64,000 bases of DNA from contig NZ_JACESV010000006.1 in the NCBI RefSeq assembly GCF_013911645.1, forward strand, positions 80,400 to 144,399. Reading direction: 5' to 3'. Each line of letters opens with the position of its first letter. Positions within the stretch are counted from its first letter, which is position 1. This DNA is from Allomuricauda sp. (lineage in GTDB: Bacteria > Bacteroidota > Bacteroidia > Flavobacteriales > Flavobacteriaceae). A model generated the notes under the pieces. The model worked only from the letters and a program-made list of their open reading frames with translations. It made no database searches and was not told the origin of the DNA. Shown here in pieces: positions 7,965 to 16,315 of the stretch. Both the position numbers and the translations under genes were made by a program.

Positions 7965-9122
7965 TTAAAGACTGCTTTTTATGAGGGTGTCGTTCAACAA
8001 TCCAATGGTGATACTATCTTGGTCCATAAATTTGGAAGCATTCAAAAAATAGTCACAATGCGATTTGAAGAGCTCTTTGGGCGTGAATCCATTAATGGAT
8101 TTCAGGGTATCCCCTATTTTTAGGGGTATGTCTTGATGTATACGATTGACCGTCCAAAGGGAATCATTGAGTATGCCCGGTATAAACTTTTTGGGTTCAT
8201 CCAATGTAATGGGTGACATTGGAACCAAGGTGATCTTTTCATCAGTGTAGTTGAGGTAAACTGTAAAATGCTCAAGTACATCATTGCCTAAAAGGGCCTT
8301 GTTTAAAGAAGAAAACTCCACTGGAATTTTACTTTTACTATTTCCTAAAGTGACCTCTAAGGTTTTTAACTCCAGGGTGTCCAGATTACTGCCAAAAATC
8401 CCTGAAATGGATTTGTCCAAGAATATTTCAGACCTGGTATTATCAAAAAGTTTAGCATACTTTTTAGGTAATACCAGCCCACCATTGTAACCTACATCGA
8501 ACAATACATTTTCAATAGTTTTTCCATCAATATTGATTTCAATTTCTGGTATGCCCGATAGAAAGCCCGTACTAAAGTTGATTGCGCTATTTATCCCTGC
8601 TTCTTCCCCTTCAAACGTTTCATTTGAAAAATAAAGTCGCTGTTTTTGATAATCGATTTTCCAGTTCTGGAGTTTTATAAGATTGGCACCTATAATACCA
8701 TGCTCCGCCAAACAAGGACTATAAGATTCTTTGGCATAACGTAATTTTCCGGCAGCTATGTTTTGGTATGTTGTATTGGCCAATCTGATTTTATTTGCAG
8801 AAGTCATCTCTACCTTCCGTGTAATGCCCTGAGCAGTACTATTGCTCTTAGTAAAAACCGTTGGCAACTTTAAATCATTGGCCAAGTGTTTTTCAATTTT
8901 CGTGTAAAACGCTCCTGTATCAAAAATGAATTGATGCGGCTCTTGGTTATCCTCCAAAGAAGCATCGACCACAATGATTTTTTTCTTGTATGTAAAACTT
9001 ATACTATCCACATGGTTGCTTATCACATCGGATTTTGCGTTCATGTTTATTTGGGTTACCGTGTTGCAGCTAAGACAAAAAGCAACAAGTAATACGAAAA
9101 GGATTCTGACTTGATGTTTCAT
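7965..9122 (-). CDS. Retropepsin-like aspartyl protease, lipoprotein
   Basis: The 385-residue protein begins with a lipoprotein signal (VAFCLSC). It has two halves of a pepsin/retropepsin-like fold: FIFDTGAF (DTG at 68-70) and LFDVGYNGGLVLP near the middle, where the second motif has DVG in place of DTG. The C-terminal about 100 residues (PLKIGDTLKSINGFTPKELF) look like a PDZ-like substrate-binding domain. Such proteins are common in Bacteroidota and act in the cell envelope. The altered second motif may lower or change activity. It lies between the membrane-protein gene and the serine hydrolase gene, with 3-12 nt gaps. Confidence 0.75.
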   Translation of the reverse strand: MKHQVRILFVLLVAFCLSCNTVTQINMNAKSDVISNHVDSISFTYKKKIIVVDASLEDNQEPHQFIFDTGAFYTKIEKHLANDLKLPTVFTKSNSTAQGITRKVEMTSANKIRLANTTYQNIAAGKLRYAKESYSPCLAEHGIIGANLIKLQNWKIDYQKQRLYFSNETFEGEEAGINSAINFSTGFLSGIPEIEINIDGKTIENVLFDVGYNGGLVLPKKYAKLFDNTRSEIFLDKSISGIFGSNLDTLELKTLEVTLGNSKSKIPVEFSSLNKALLGNDVLEHFTVYLNYTDEKITLVPMSPITLDEPKKFIPGILNDSLWTVNRIHQDIPLKIGDTLKSINGFTPKELFKSHCDYFLNASKFMDQDSITIGLLNDTLIKSSL

Positions 9123-9134
9123 TCTTTATCAGGG

Positions 9135-9845
9135 TTACTTTATGCTATTGAAATGTTTTCGTTCTATTTTCCTTTGCCAAAAAATCAACATGGGAACACC
9201 GATCAGGGATGGCAGTGCAAAGGCCAGGAAGGGATTCATGACATCGTACCGGGTAACAACCGTGGATAAAAAGGCCGTGAGGGTGGCAATATAGCCCCCC
9301 ATCATGTTTCCAATATGGGATAAATACCAATGATAAGCCTTCTTTGGCTTTATAATGAATGGGTGCAGGTTAACATAGGAAATCAATAGCCCGCCAATTC
9401 CAAAACCCATGGATAGCAGGGCACCACCCGAAAAGGGACCGTTCTTTGATAGATAATAAATACCCAAGCCAACAAAAACAAGGTTTGCAATCGTATTTAC
9501 AATCCCTGCAAACCAATCGAACCATTTTGGTCTTTGGCCTTTGTGGAGCTTTTTTAACCGAAGTATACGTACCCCACAAAAAACACTGTAGTAGCTTAGA
9601 AATGCGATTAAAAACAGAAATCTATTGAATTTATAACTCGCTACCGCGATACCGGTCACAAAAACCATCGTCATTGCCAGAACATAAATCCTTCCCGATT
9701 TTAGGTGAACGGATTTTCCCTTTTCACTTGCAATGGCAACTCCGCCAGTGACCAAAGCAATGGCACCAACAGTAATGTGTAAATACAAAACAAAATCCAT
9801 CAGGGGCGCTATCATAAATTTGCAGATTTTACGCAAATATGACAT
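9135..9845 (-). CDS. DUF2306-like multi-pass membrane protein
   Basis: The 236-residue protein has about six to seven hydrophobic helices: DFVLYLHITVGAIALVTGGVA, AMTMVFVTGIAVASY and FLFLIAFLSYYSVF (parts quoted), plus more in the second half. Conserved histidines sit in helix 1 (YLHI), in KSVHLKSGRIYVL and in HPFIIKP and YLSHIGNMMGGYIA. This pattern fits the DUF2306 family of predicted membrane proteins of unknown function, possibly heme- or metal-binding. The start at 9845 is one choice; Met12 or Met17 would remove a short polar lead. It follows the LytTR regulator gene after 80 nt. Confidence 0.6.
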   Translation of the reverse strand: MSYLRKICKFMIAPLMDFVLYLHITVGAIALVTGGVAIASEKGKSVHLKSGRIYVLAMTMVFVTGIAVASYKFNRFLFLIAFLSYYSVFCGVRILRLKKLHKGQRPKWFDWFAGIVNTIANLVFVGLGIYYLSKNGPFSGGALLSMGFGIGGLLISYVNLHPFIIKPKKAYHWYLSHIGNMMGGYIATLTAFLSTVVTRYDVMNPFLAFALPSLIGVPMLIFWQRKIERKHFNSIK

Positions 9846-9925
9846 CCAAGTTTAAGAATGGTGCAATGGTTTTAGGGGTATGGTAAGGTTGGGAAGTATA
9901 TGTTATGAATGGGAAGGTAATTTTC

Positions 9926-10813
9926 CTATTGAACCAAAAATGATTCAAGCGCTTTAATTTTTGTTCGAGATACATTAATGGTTTCATCACTGTTTGCAAG
10001 CTCTAAACTTAAACCTCTCGCATTACCATTTATGTTGGTGATGAAACTTTTATTAACGATAAATCTGTTGTGACATCTAAAAAAGTTTTCCTTGGGCAAA
10101 GAGGTCTCAATATTTTTTATCCTTTGCCGTATTACTTTTTTAGCAACATTATGTTTATTCTGATAGTGGACTTCGATATAATTCCCTTCAGATTTGATAA
10201 ACATGATATCCTCGAATTTTAGCTGTAGTTCGATATCGTTATTGTCCGATCTGAACAAGATTTTTTCTTCGCCTTTTGATTTCCCCTTTTTAATGATAGA
10301 GATTTCCTTTTTTAATTTTTCGGACAGTTGGTTTGCTTTAAGGAATTGTCTCTTTTGATAATTTTTTTGCTCTATAAGAATAGAAACAACTATAGGAATA
10401 ATGCAAATCCCAAAGGTTATTTTCGCTGTTCTAAAGAACACGTTCAGAAATATTTTAGAGGGGTTTATACTATCGTATTGATACATCACTACGGCAATAA
10501 AGACGCATGATATGGTCAAAATGATCACTGATAGTACAAAAACATACAATAGGAACTCTTTGCCTATGGTCCAGGTGTCTTCGCTCATATGGCTTGGCAA
10601 CAGTTTTTTTAGGCCGATGATACCAAAATGAATTGAACCGGCTATAATTACGGATATCACCAGAGCAATGACAACCCTTTCAAGAAAGTCAATCGTTGAG
10701 AATCCCAAAGGGGCCAAAAAAATAATTAATATAAATGTGATGATGGAAGGAACCCAAACACTATAGCGATTAAATATAAAGGGGTATGGCTTTTTTAAAA
10801 ACTCAGGTATCAT
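9926..10813 (-). CDS. Membrane-anchored LytTR transcriptional regulator
   Basis: The 295-residue protein starts with four predicted membrane helices (about residues 15-150), followed by a short linker and a C-terminal LytTR DNA-binding domain (about 190-290). Typical LytTR features are EDIMFIKSEGNYIEVHY, the basic IRQRIKNIE segment and FFRCHNRFIVNKSFI. Such proteins sense an unknown signal in the membrane and bind DNA directly, without a receiver domain. It is the first gene of the leftward hydrolase cluster, so it is a good candidate for control of that cluster. Confidence 0.8.
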   Translation of the reverse strand: MIPEFLKKPYPFIFNRYSVWVPSIITFILIIFLAPLGFSTIDFLERVVIALVISVIIAGSIHFGIIGLKKLLPSHMSEDTWTIGKEFLLYVFVLSVIILTISCVFIAVVMYQYDSINPSKIFLNVFFRTAKITFGICIIPIVVSILIEQKNYQKRQFLKANQLSEKLKKEISIIKKGKSKGEEKILFRSDNNDIELQLKFEDIMFIKSEGNYIEVHYQNKHNVAKKVIRQRIKNIETSLPKENFFRCHNRFIVNKSFITNINGNARGLSLELANSDETINVSRTKIKALESFLVQ

Positions 10814-10904
10814 AATGATTCAAAATTATCAATATAATTTTTATCGTTTCATCATTTACCTTTTCAGCTTTCTGAATTGTTCCCACCTGTATCGATCCCA
10901 ACTT

Positions 10905-11114
10905 TATAGGTTTACGTTTTCCCTTCAATCACTCCATCCTGAGTAGTTATCCGGGATTTCCGGACATGCAACCTTTCATCGGGTTCACCTTCTTTAAAAA
11001 TGGTTACCCCATTTGCCCATGTGTTAACCATACGGTATCTCGCTCAAATTGAACAGTAATTTGAGTGGAACCATCAATAGCTTGGTAAATCTCTATATGC
11101 TTATCCGTAAACAT
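10905..11114 (-). pseudogene. Remnant of RhuM-family (virulence RhuM) gene
   Basis: Reading leftwards from ATG at 11114 gives MFTDKHIEIYQAIDGSTQI, then TVQFERDTVWLTHGQMG and a stop. This is the start of RhuM proteins (usual form IYQxxDGSTQIxVxFExDTVWLxQxQMAELF). After a deletion, other frames give FKEGEPDERLHVRKS, ITTQDGVIEGKT, the next RhuM segment. The rest is missing. RhuM proteins are found near Fic/toxin and restriction islands. It is a dead fragment. Confidence 0.6.
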
Positions 11115-11208
11115 ATAGTTTTTAAAGGATACAATCAGCTTTAAATATTTTTTTTAAACACTATCAGTAGTAAGTTATCGTTTATTTGAACTTTTGTTGG
11201 ACATCTTT

Positions 11209-11418
11209 CTAATCACACTCTCCCATGGTGTAATCACCTATGTTATTACATAGCACAGTTGAAGGATTAGGGGTAAGTTACCCCATTACATCCACAAACC
11301 GGATTGAGCTGCAGTTTTCTTTTCCAAGTTCTTCACAGTCTTCTTTACCGCACCCAAAAGTCGAGATTACAAACAGAAAAAGAATTGTAATTGTTTTATG
11401 TAGTTTAAAGATTTTCAT
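11209..11418 (-). pseudogene. Kazal-type lipoprotein, frameshifted
   Basis: ATG at 11418 opens a lipoprotein signal (MKIFKLHKTITILFLFVIS, then TFGCGKEDCEELGKENCSS). The frame is then lost. In the next frame NPVCGCNGVTYP appears, the core of a Kazal-type protease-inhibitor domain, and in a third frame NPSTVLCNNIGDYTMGECD ends at a TAG (11211-11209). The Cys pattern fits Kazal domains of Bacteroidota lipoproteins of about 70 residues. At least two indels are needed, so the gene is most likely broken. Sequencing error is the alternative. Confidence 0.6.
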
Positions 11419-11541
11419 TTATAATCTTTAAGTGTATTCTAATTCATAAATTGGTCTTCATCAATGTCCATCGAACCCTTATAAGCTATAATCAATCCAT
11501 CTATTTACTGTTACTTGGAAGGGTCTATTGACATGAGCCAG

Positions 11542-11922
11542 CTAGTTTTCAATGAGATTAATTCGTGTGAACTCAAAAAACTGAGCGCATATGTTCTCGG
11601 TTTCAAAGGTCTCGAAAGCATAGCCATCAAACACAACCCTGTTTCCATCTTTTTTCAATTTCTCGGGGAAGTTACAGGCCCACAAAAGCCCGATGGTCAA
11701 ACCCTCAATCTCACCATCATACGCTATAACATATATAGAGTTACAAGCCAAGGGCTTGCCCGAATCGGGAGCTATTACAGTGCCAGTACTATTGGAAACG
11801 GTCGTTGTCACCCTTCTGTCTTCCTCTTGAAAACACGTTGGTCGTATATCATCATCACTGGAACATGCATAAAAACCGCCAAAAATAAATACAACCAAAA
11901 AGACCAGTCGTATAGTAAACAT
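11542..11922 (-). CDS. Small lipoprotein of unknown function
   Basis: The 126-residue protein has a lipoprotein signal with the Bacteroidota-type surface-export sequence after the cysteine (GGFYACSSDDD, Cys20). Four further cysteines follow (in RPTCFQ, PLACNS, LWACNF and ENICAQ), which could form two disulfides. No known domain was recognised. It stands alone between pseudogene remnants and the mobilization module, on the same strand as all its neighbours. Confidence 0.6.
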   Translation of the reverse strand: MFTIRLVFLVVFIFGGFYACSSDDDIRPTCFQEEDRRVTTTVSNSTGTVIAPDSGKPLACNSIYVIAYDGEIEGLTIGLLWACNFPEKLKKDGNRVVFDGYAFETFETENICAQFFEFTRINLIEN

Positions 11923-12001
11923 AGCTCAAGAATTTATCTAATTGTAAGCATTTAACAAGATTATGGGTCAATCGCCAAAATAGTCCCCGAAAAAAAATCC
12001 A

Positions 12002-12133
12002 TCAAGAAAAGAAACGGTTTTTCCATACCCTGTTTCCATTCAAATTTCTGTCCACACCGGTATTCCATTTACCTTGTATCGATGCAATTCCACTAGACGA
12101 GTAATCTTCTTCTATAAAACTATAAGCCCAATC
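12002..12133 (-). other. Possible 3' fragment of a lost secreted-protein gene
   Basis: An open minus-strand stretch without a start codon reads DWAYSFIEEDYSSSGIAS, then IQGKWNTGVDRNLNGNRVWKN and ends RFFS with TGA at 12004-12002. The amino-acid use looks protein-like, but the frame is closed upstream by TAA at 12136-12134. The family was not recognised. It could be a decayed gene end in the 300-base gap before the coupling-protein gene. Confidence 0.25.
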
Positions 12134-12222
12134 TTACTCCTGATAAAGGATGGTTAAAAAACTCGCTTAATGGAAACAATTTTAATGTAATTCGAGTTAA
12201 AATCAAAATTTTTTTATTGTTG

Positions 12223-13812
12223 TTATATCAGTTTCATTGACTGTACCTCGCTATGAATTCGGTCAAAGTTCGACTTTAATTCTTGAGGTGTTTTTGGCAT
12301 CGGTTCAGGTAGGCTTTGTACCATCCTAGGCTTTTTAAAGCATACTTTTTTATCCTTGCCATCAAAAAACACCACAAATTCCCCCTGCCTCAATCCATAG
12401 AAAGCATCTGCTCGTGTCTTGGCCACTTCCCGTTCACTTTGCGTCACCCGGGTATCGAAATTAAGGTTATAGCCTTTGTTCACGCTCTTGGACTGCTTTT
12501 TTACGATTTCAAAGAAGCGTTCATAGTATTTAGCGGTATCCGGGTCATTGGCCTTGCCAAAAAATTGGTAGGACAGATTGCTCAATATGGCCTTACTGGC
12601 CTTGTCCCCGTATAGCATATCATTTTGGATCTTGTCCTGGAGCACATAGACCGTTGCTATATCATAGCTCCGCAGTGTGGCCGGTATCCGATGCATATTT
12701 AATAGACGTATAGTGGAAGCCTCTTCGATAATAAAAAAAGAGGTCAATCGGTTCCGCTCGCTCATCTGTTTGGAAATAGTATGAATGACTGTGGCTATCA
12801 CGGGAGACAGGGAGGTTTCTGTTTTTGGGTTGTTCACTATGGAAATGACCGAGGGGTTTTGGGGATTATTGATATCCAGAGGGACCTCATCCGCAGAGAG
12901 CGCCATAAATATTTTCCGGGTACTGATTTTTTTAAAGGCATTGGCCAGGGTACTTTTCACCCCTGCGGTCTGCCTATCGGAATCGACCCCGCTTATAAAG
13001 GCGTCGGCCATGGCCTTGGAAGTCAGGTCGGCACTTAAGAAACGTATCAACTGCTCCGTATCGAGGTGTTGGTAGAGTGCAATCATATGGGGAATGGTAC
13101 AATAGTCCTCAAAGTCCTCCTTCAAGCGCCAGATCAACCCTCCTATCAATCCCTCCACCGCATCCTGAAAGAATTTGGAAGTACCGCTGCTACCACTTTC
13201 CTTGAGCTCCAGAAGGTTTTCCAGAAGGACGCGGGAGATTTCATGGACACTTTCCTCATCGGGCAAATAACGGGGCGCAATGGGATTGACCCGATGGTAA
13301 ATGGGGTCAAAGGAAACGATATGGAATTTCCGATCGGTGCCCTTAAACAACGGATAGGCCATCTCGGTAATCTCAAAATTCTTGTAATCGTGCATCACTC
13401 CACAAAAGCGATGGGCCGCAAAATGTTGAAAGAGGTTGTGGACGATGCTTTCGGTCTTTCCGCTGCCCGCTGCCCCGATAATGGAAATACCCCTTCGGAT
13501 ATTGGACAGTACCAACTTGGTTCCCTTCGTCTGCAACACCAATCGATATTTTTTATCAAGGGTATTGGCTTCCTTGTTTGGGATGAAAACATAACATAGC
13601 AAATTGATAAACGCCCAAGGCAACAATAGGTAGAGCATTACCCTTAGGAAAACGTTCATTTCCAATAGAAAGAAAAGAGCTGTCACCACTCCAAGGACCA
13701 ACAGCCAAGACCCGATAAACCCATAACGGAAGTACTTGACCAAAAGAAAAGAGATCAAGCTTCCCAATGGAAGCACCAGCAAAACCATATGTATAATGGA
13801 AGCAGTCAACAT
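12223..13812 (-). CDS. Mobilization coupling ATPase (TraG/VirD4-like, MobC type)
   Basis: About 529 residues from ATG at 13812; an in-frame GTG at 13857 would add 15 residues and overlap the relaxase gene by 41 nt. Two to three N-terminal membrane helices (LLVLPLGSLISFLL; then VVTALFFLLEMNVF) precede a P-loop ATPase. The Walker A is GAAGSGKT (128-135 counted from the GTG start), and the Walker B-like segment is FFIIEEAS. It should couple relaxase-bound DNA to a type IV secretion channel. No channel genes lie here, so the element would need a helper conjugative element. The gene starts 4 nt after the relaxase stop, as a three-gene mobilization operon. Confidence 0.8.
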   Translation of the reverse strand: MLTASIIHMVLLVLPLGSLISFLLVKYFRYGFIGSWLLVLGVVTALFFLLEMNVFLRVMLYLLLPWAFINLLCYVFIPNKEANTLDKKYRLVLQTKGTKLVLSNIRRGISIIGAAGSGKTESIVHNLFQHFAAHRFCGVMHDYKNFEITEMAYPLFKGTDRKFHIVSFDPIYHRVNPIAPRYLPDEESVHEISRVLLENLLELKESGSSGTSKFFQDAVEGLIGGLIWRLKEDFEDYCTIPHMIALYQHLDTEQLIRFLSADLTSKAMADAFISGVDSDRQTAGVKSTLANAFKKISTRKIFMALSADEVPLDINNPQNPSVISIVNNPKTETSLSPVIATVIHTISKQMSERNRLTSFFIIEEASTIRLLNMHRIPATLRSYDIATVYVLQDKIQNDMLYGDKASKAILSNLSYQFFGKANDPDTAKYYERFFEIVKKQSKSVNKGYNLNFDTRVTQSEREVAKTRADAFYGLRQGEFVVFFDGKDKKVCFKKPRMVQSLPEPMPKTPQELKSNFDRIHSEVQSMKLI

Positions 13813-13816
13813 CCTC

Positions 13817-14851
13817 TTAGATTTCAATGCCCCCTGATCGGATGGCCCGTTCGACACCTTGTTTGAGCTTCATCAGGGTCTTATAGGCCAACTGCACCTT
13901 GTTGGTTGGGATGTTGGGGATGGTTACTCCCCCTTTGCGCAATAGTTTTAGGGCCAGTTCCTTTTCGTTGTTGGGCAATCCCATCAAAAGGGTCACAAAC
14001 TTTTTGGGATCCTGTCGGTATAGCTTTTTCGTACCATATTTTTCCATGAAGTTTCGGTCATAGGCGAACATGCGGTCAAAGGTCTTTTCCGCAGCTTGGT
14101 AGAATTGATCACGGTGGAAGCCCTGTTTGACCTTTTTGCCGTGGAGGATGGTTTCGGAGGCCTTGAACTTGCTCCCCGGGGACAGGCTGTAGGTATTGGT
14201 CACATCCTTTCGGCTGACGATGATATGGATATGGGACTGTGCCCCTTCCTTTTTCATCCCTTCTACAATCATTTGGCCGTTGATCTTATGGGGAGCCTCT
14301 TGGGTCAAGCGATGGATTTCCTGTTGAATGGTCTTTGGGTTGCCTTGTAGTGCACCCCGTTCCACCTTGGCCAGGTCATTACGAAGTTTGGCGATCTGTT
14401 TGCGGTACGGGGCATTTTCCTGCACCTGTTTTTCAAAGCCCCGAAAGCTGCGTTCGTGTTCGATTTTCGCGTAATATTTGATGTCATCGACAGTGACCGT
14501 TCTATCCCGATAAAAGGAAGCGGCATAATCCTTCATGATTTCCCGGGTGTATTTTCGCAGCGCTTTTGCATCATTGCTGATCTGTTTGAGTTCCCGTTGG
14601 CTTGGACTTACCACAAGGGAATAGAACTTGGGTTCGTGCTTCTTGAGTTTGGCGGTATTGCCATCGATTTCCGATATGACCTTTTCTGGTGGTATAGCAT
14701 TTTCGGTTTGGTCAAAAAAGGTCTCCTGCGCCCCTGGTTCCACCTCTAGGTTTTCTTTCTCCAAATAGGCCACATAGTCCTTTACGCTACCGTGATAGGT
14801 CTCAAAGCCTTTTCCGATTTTCTGTGCCGTGATAGTGATGTACATGGTCAT
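13817..14851 (-). CDS. Mobilization relaxase (MobB, DUF5712-like)
   Basis: The 344-residue protein begins MTMYITITAQKIGKGFE and carries HIHIIVSRKD (207-216), the metal-binding HxHxxVSR motif typical of DUF5712/MobB relaxases of Bacteroidota mobilizable elements. Family members nick at oriT and stay bound to the 5' end through a tyrosine; Tyr4 or nearby tyrosines are candidates. A basic, helical C-terminal half follows. Its ATG overlaps the TGA of the upstream BfmA/BtgA gene (ATGA at 14851-14848), so translation is coupled. Confidence 0.8.
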   Translation of the reverse strand: MTMYITITAQKIGKGFETYHGSVKDYVAYLEKENLEVEPGAQETFFDQTENAIPPEKVISEIDGNTAKLKKHEPKFYSLVVSPSQRELKQISNDAKALRKYTREIMKDYAASFYRDRTVTVDDIKYYAKIEHERSFRGFEKQVQENAPYRKQIAKLRNDLAKVERGALQGNPKTIQQEIHRLTQEAPHKINGQMIVEGMKKEGAQSHIHIIVSRKDVTNTYSLSPGSKFKASETILHGKKVKQGFHRDQFYQAAEKTFDRMFAYDRNFMEKYGTKKLYRQDPKKFVTLLMGLPNNEKELALKLLRKGGVTIPNIPTNKVQLAYKTLMKLKQGVERAIRSGGIEI

Positions 14852-15411
14852 AGATTTTTAAGGGTTCGTTTATAGTTTTCCAGTTCCCCTTCGGTGATGT
14901 CCAAACGGAGATAGGGTTTTCCAAAAGCGGGTTTTATTAGGGTTGTGTTTTCGATGAGATACTGGCTTTCCCTTTGGAGCATTTTCAATTTGTCCTGGAG
15001 GTGCTCGTAGCGGATTTTGGGAACGCTTATCTCAATTGGGGTTTCCTGTTTAGAGGAAGGTGGTTCCACCCGTGGTTTTTCCTGCTTGACCTTTTGTTCG
15101 AGCAGGGCTTCCAGAATGGCATTGGTGGGCTTGGTCTGTGTGATCTCGATATCCCGGATAATGGCGATGGATGCCTCGGTACGTTTGATGGAAGTCTCTG
15201 TAAGTTTTTGGTTTTTGATGATTTCCTGCAAGACACTTTGATCCATGCGGTCCGTAGGAACAAAGCCATGCCACTCAAAAAAGTCCATGACAGCTATAAG
15301 CGTTTCCGTGTGGGATTTTGCCGTTTTTTTAGAGAAACTGCGGAACCTTGTGGCCACCGCACTTTTAATATTGATGGCCGAAAATCGATATGTTTTTCTG
15401 TTCCGTTTCAT
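14848..15411 (-). CDS. BfmA/BtgA family mobilization protein
   Basis: The 187-residue basic protein starts MKRNRKTYRFSAINIKSAVA, followed by FRSFSKKTAKSHTETLIAVMDFF, the conserved N-terminus of BfmA/BtgA mobilization accessory proteins. The DNA-binding part resembles a ribbon-helix-helix protein. The remainder is helical and coiled-coil-like (LQDKLKMLQRESQYL). These proteins assist the relaxase at oriT. It is the first gene of the mobilization operon, facing the hairpin-rich stretch 15420-15784 where oriT is expected. Confidence 0.8.
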   Translation of the reverse strand: MKRNRKTYRFSAINIKSAVATRFRSFSKKTAKSHTETLIAVMDFFEWHGFVPTDRMDQSVLQEIIKNQKLTETSIKRTEASIAIIRDIEITQTKPTNAILEALLEQKVKQEKPRVEPPSSKQETPIEISVPKIRYEHLQDKLKMLQRESQYLIENTTLIKPAFGKPYLRLDITEGELENYKRTLKNL

Positions 15412-15541
15412 GTTTTACAGCAACTTTTTTCAATCTTTTCAAGGGTTTCAAGAGGGTTTACAGCAAACAAGGGATGTCGAATACATCATCCCATCCTTGA
15501 ATCCTCCAGTATCTATGGGCTTTGCGGAGCAAATGGGACTT

Positions 15542-15601
15542 GTAGCACCGCCTTGGCGTGCTACCCTCTCGCTATTCCGTTTCCCCGCGCGCTCGGGGAA
15601 A
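15542..15601. other. Candidate oriT hairpins
   Basis: Two strong inverted repeats lie about 130-190 nt upstream of the mobilization operon start. GTAGCAC (15542-15548) pairs with GTGCTAC (15558-15564), with an inner GCC-TT-GGC extension. TTTCCCCG (15580-15587) pairs with CGGGGAAA (15594-15601) around a 6-nt loop. Neither is followed by a T-run. Hairpins placed next to the accessory and relaxase genes are usual for the oriT of mobilizable elements. The nick site was not identified. Confidence 0.4.
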
Positions 15602-15730
15602 TCGCCCTACCTATCCCAAGGTATAGGCCTTGACAGCTAAGGAAACACCAATACGGAATTTTAAGAGGTTGAAGAGGCTGGTTTTGGAAAAAATTCAAGG
15701 AAAGCGTCCAAGGGCTGTATATTTTCAATG

Positions 15731-15757
15731 AAAAAGGGAACCTATGTAGTTCCCTTT
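15731..15757 (-). terminator. Rho-independent terminator after the RadC-like gene
   Basis: On the minus strand AAAGGGAAC (15757-15749) and GTTCCCTTT (15741-15733) form a perfect 9-bp stem with a 7-nt loop, extended by two more T residues to a T5 run. It starts 27 nt after the RadC-like stop (15785). Confidence 0.75.
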
Positions 15758-15784
15758 GCTAAAATAGTGGTGCGGCTCTTTTAG

Positions 15785-16234
15785 CTACAACAGCCCTTGA
15801 TCGGCAAAACTGAAGTAGTCCCCATTGGGGGCGATGATGATATGATCGAGGACCTTGACATCGAAGAGCTGGGCGGCTTTTTGAATCTTTTGGGTAATGT
15901 CCCGATCCGGTTGGCTGGCCTGCAGTTTCCCACTGGGGTGGTTATGGGCCAGCAGGATTCCTACGGAAAGGGTCTTGAGCACTACGGCAAAGAGGATCCG
16001 CAGATCCACCAAAGTTCCCGTGATCCCGCCCTGTGAGATTTGGTAGATGCCCTTGACCTTGTTGCTATTGTTGAGCAGGACGATCTTAAAGGATTCGTGT
16101 ACGGCGATTGTATCGGTATTCCATGTTTGGTAAAGCAGTTCCGCAGCATCCTTGGAGGATTTTATCTGTTTCCAAAAGGGGGCGGGGATGCGTTCTTTGT
16201 ATCGGATATGGATTTCATTGACTTGTGTTCCCAT
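15785..16234 (-). CDS. radC: RadC-like JAB-domain protein
   Basis: The 149-residue protein is the JAMM/RadC core without the N-terminal helix-hairpin-helix domain of chromosomal RadC. The metal-binding motif is HNHPSG (97-102), followed by SQPD ending in Asp110, and an upstream Glu47 in AVHES. Short stand-alone forms like this are common on mobile elements of Bacteroidota; the molecular role is uncertain, and a DNA-repair role is not established. It has its own terminators on both sides, so it seems to be transcribed alone. It ends with TAG, showing that TAG is an ordinary stop in this genome. Confidence 0.85.
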   Translation of the reverse strand: MGTQVNEIHIRYKERIPAPFWKQIKSSKDAAELLYQTWNTDTIAVHESFKIVLLNNSNKVKGIYQISQGGITGTLVDLRILFAVVLKTLSVGILLAHNHPSGKLQASQPDRDITQKIQKAAQLFDVKVLDHIIIAPNGDYFSFADQGLL

Positions 16235-16253
16235 GATGATGGTATTAGGGTGA

Positions 16254-16295
16254 TAAAAAAAGAGGGCGGAACTGGGTTGATTGCCCCACCCTCTT
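16254..16295 (-). terminator. Rho-independent terminator after ssb
   Basis: On the minus strand AAGAGGG (16295-16289) pairs with CCCTCTT (16266-16260), and the 3' arm runs directly into a T-tract (16261-16255). It begins 21 nt after the ssb stop at 16316 and lies upstream of the RadC-like gene. Confidence 0.75.
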
Positions 16296-16315
16296 AAGGC
16301 ATCGACCTGACCGCA

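Noticed and set aside
13812..13857. GTG start for the coupling ATPase
   Set aside because: It would overlap the relaxase gene by 41 nt; the ATG at 13812 sits 4 nt after the relaxase stop. The GTG remains possible.
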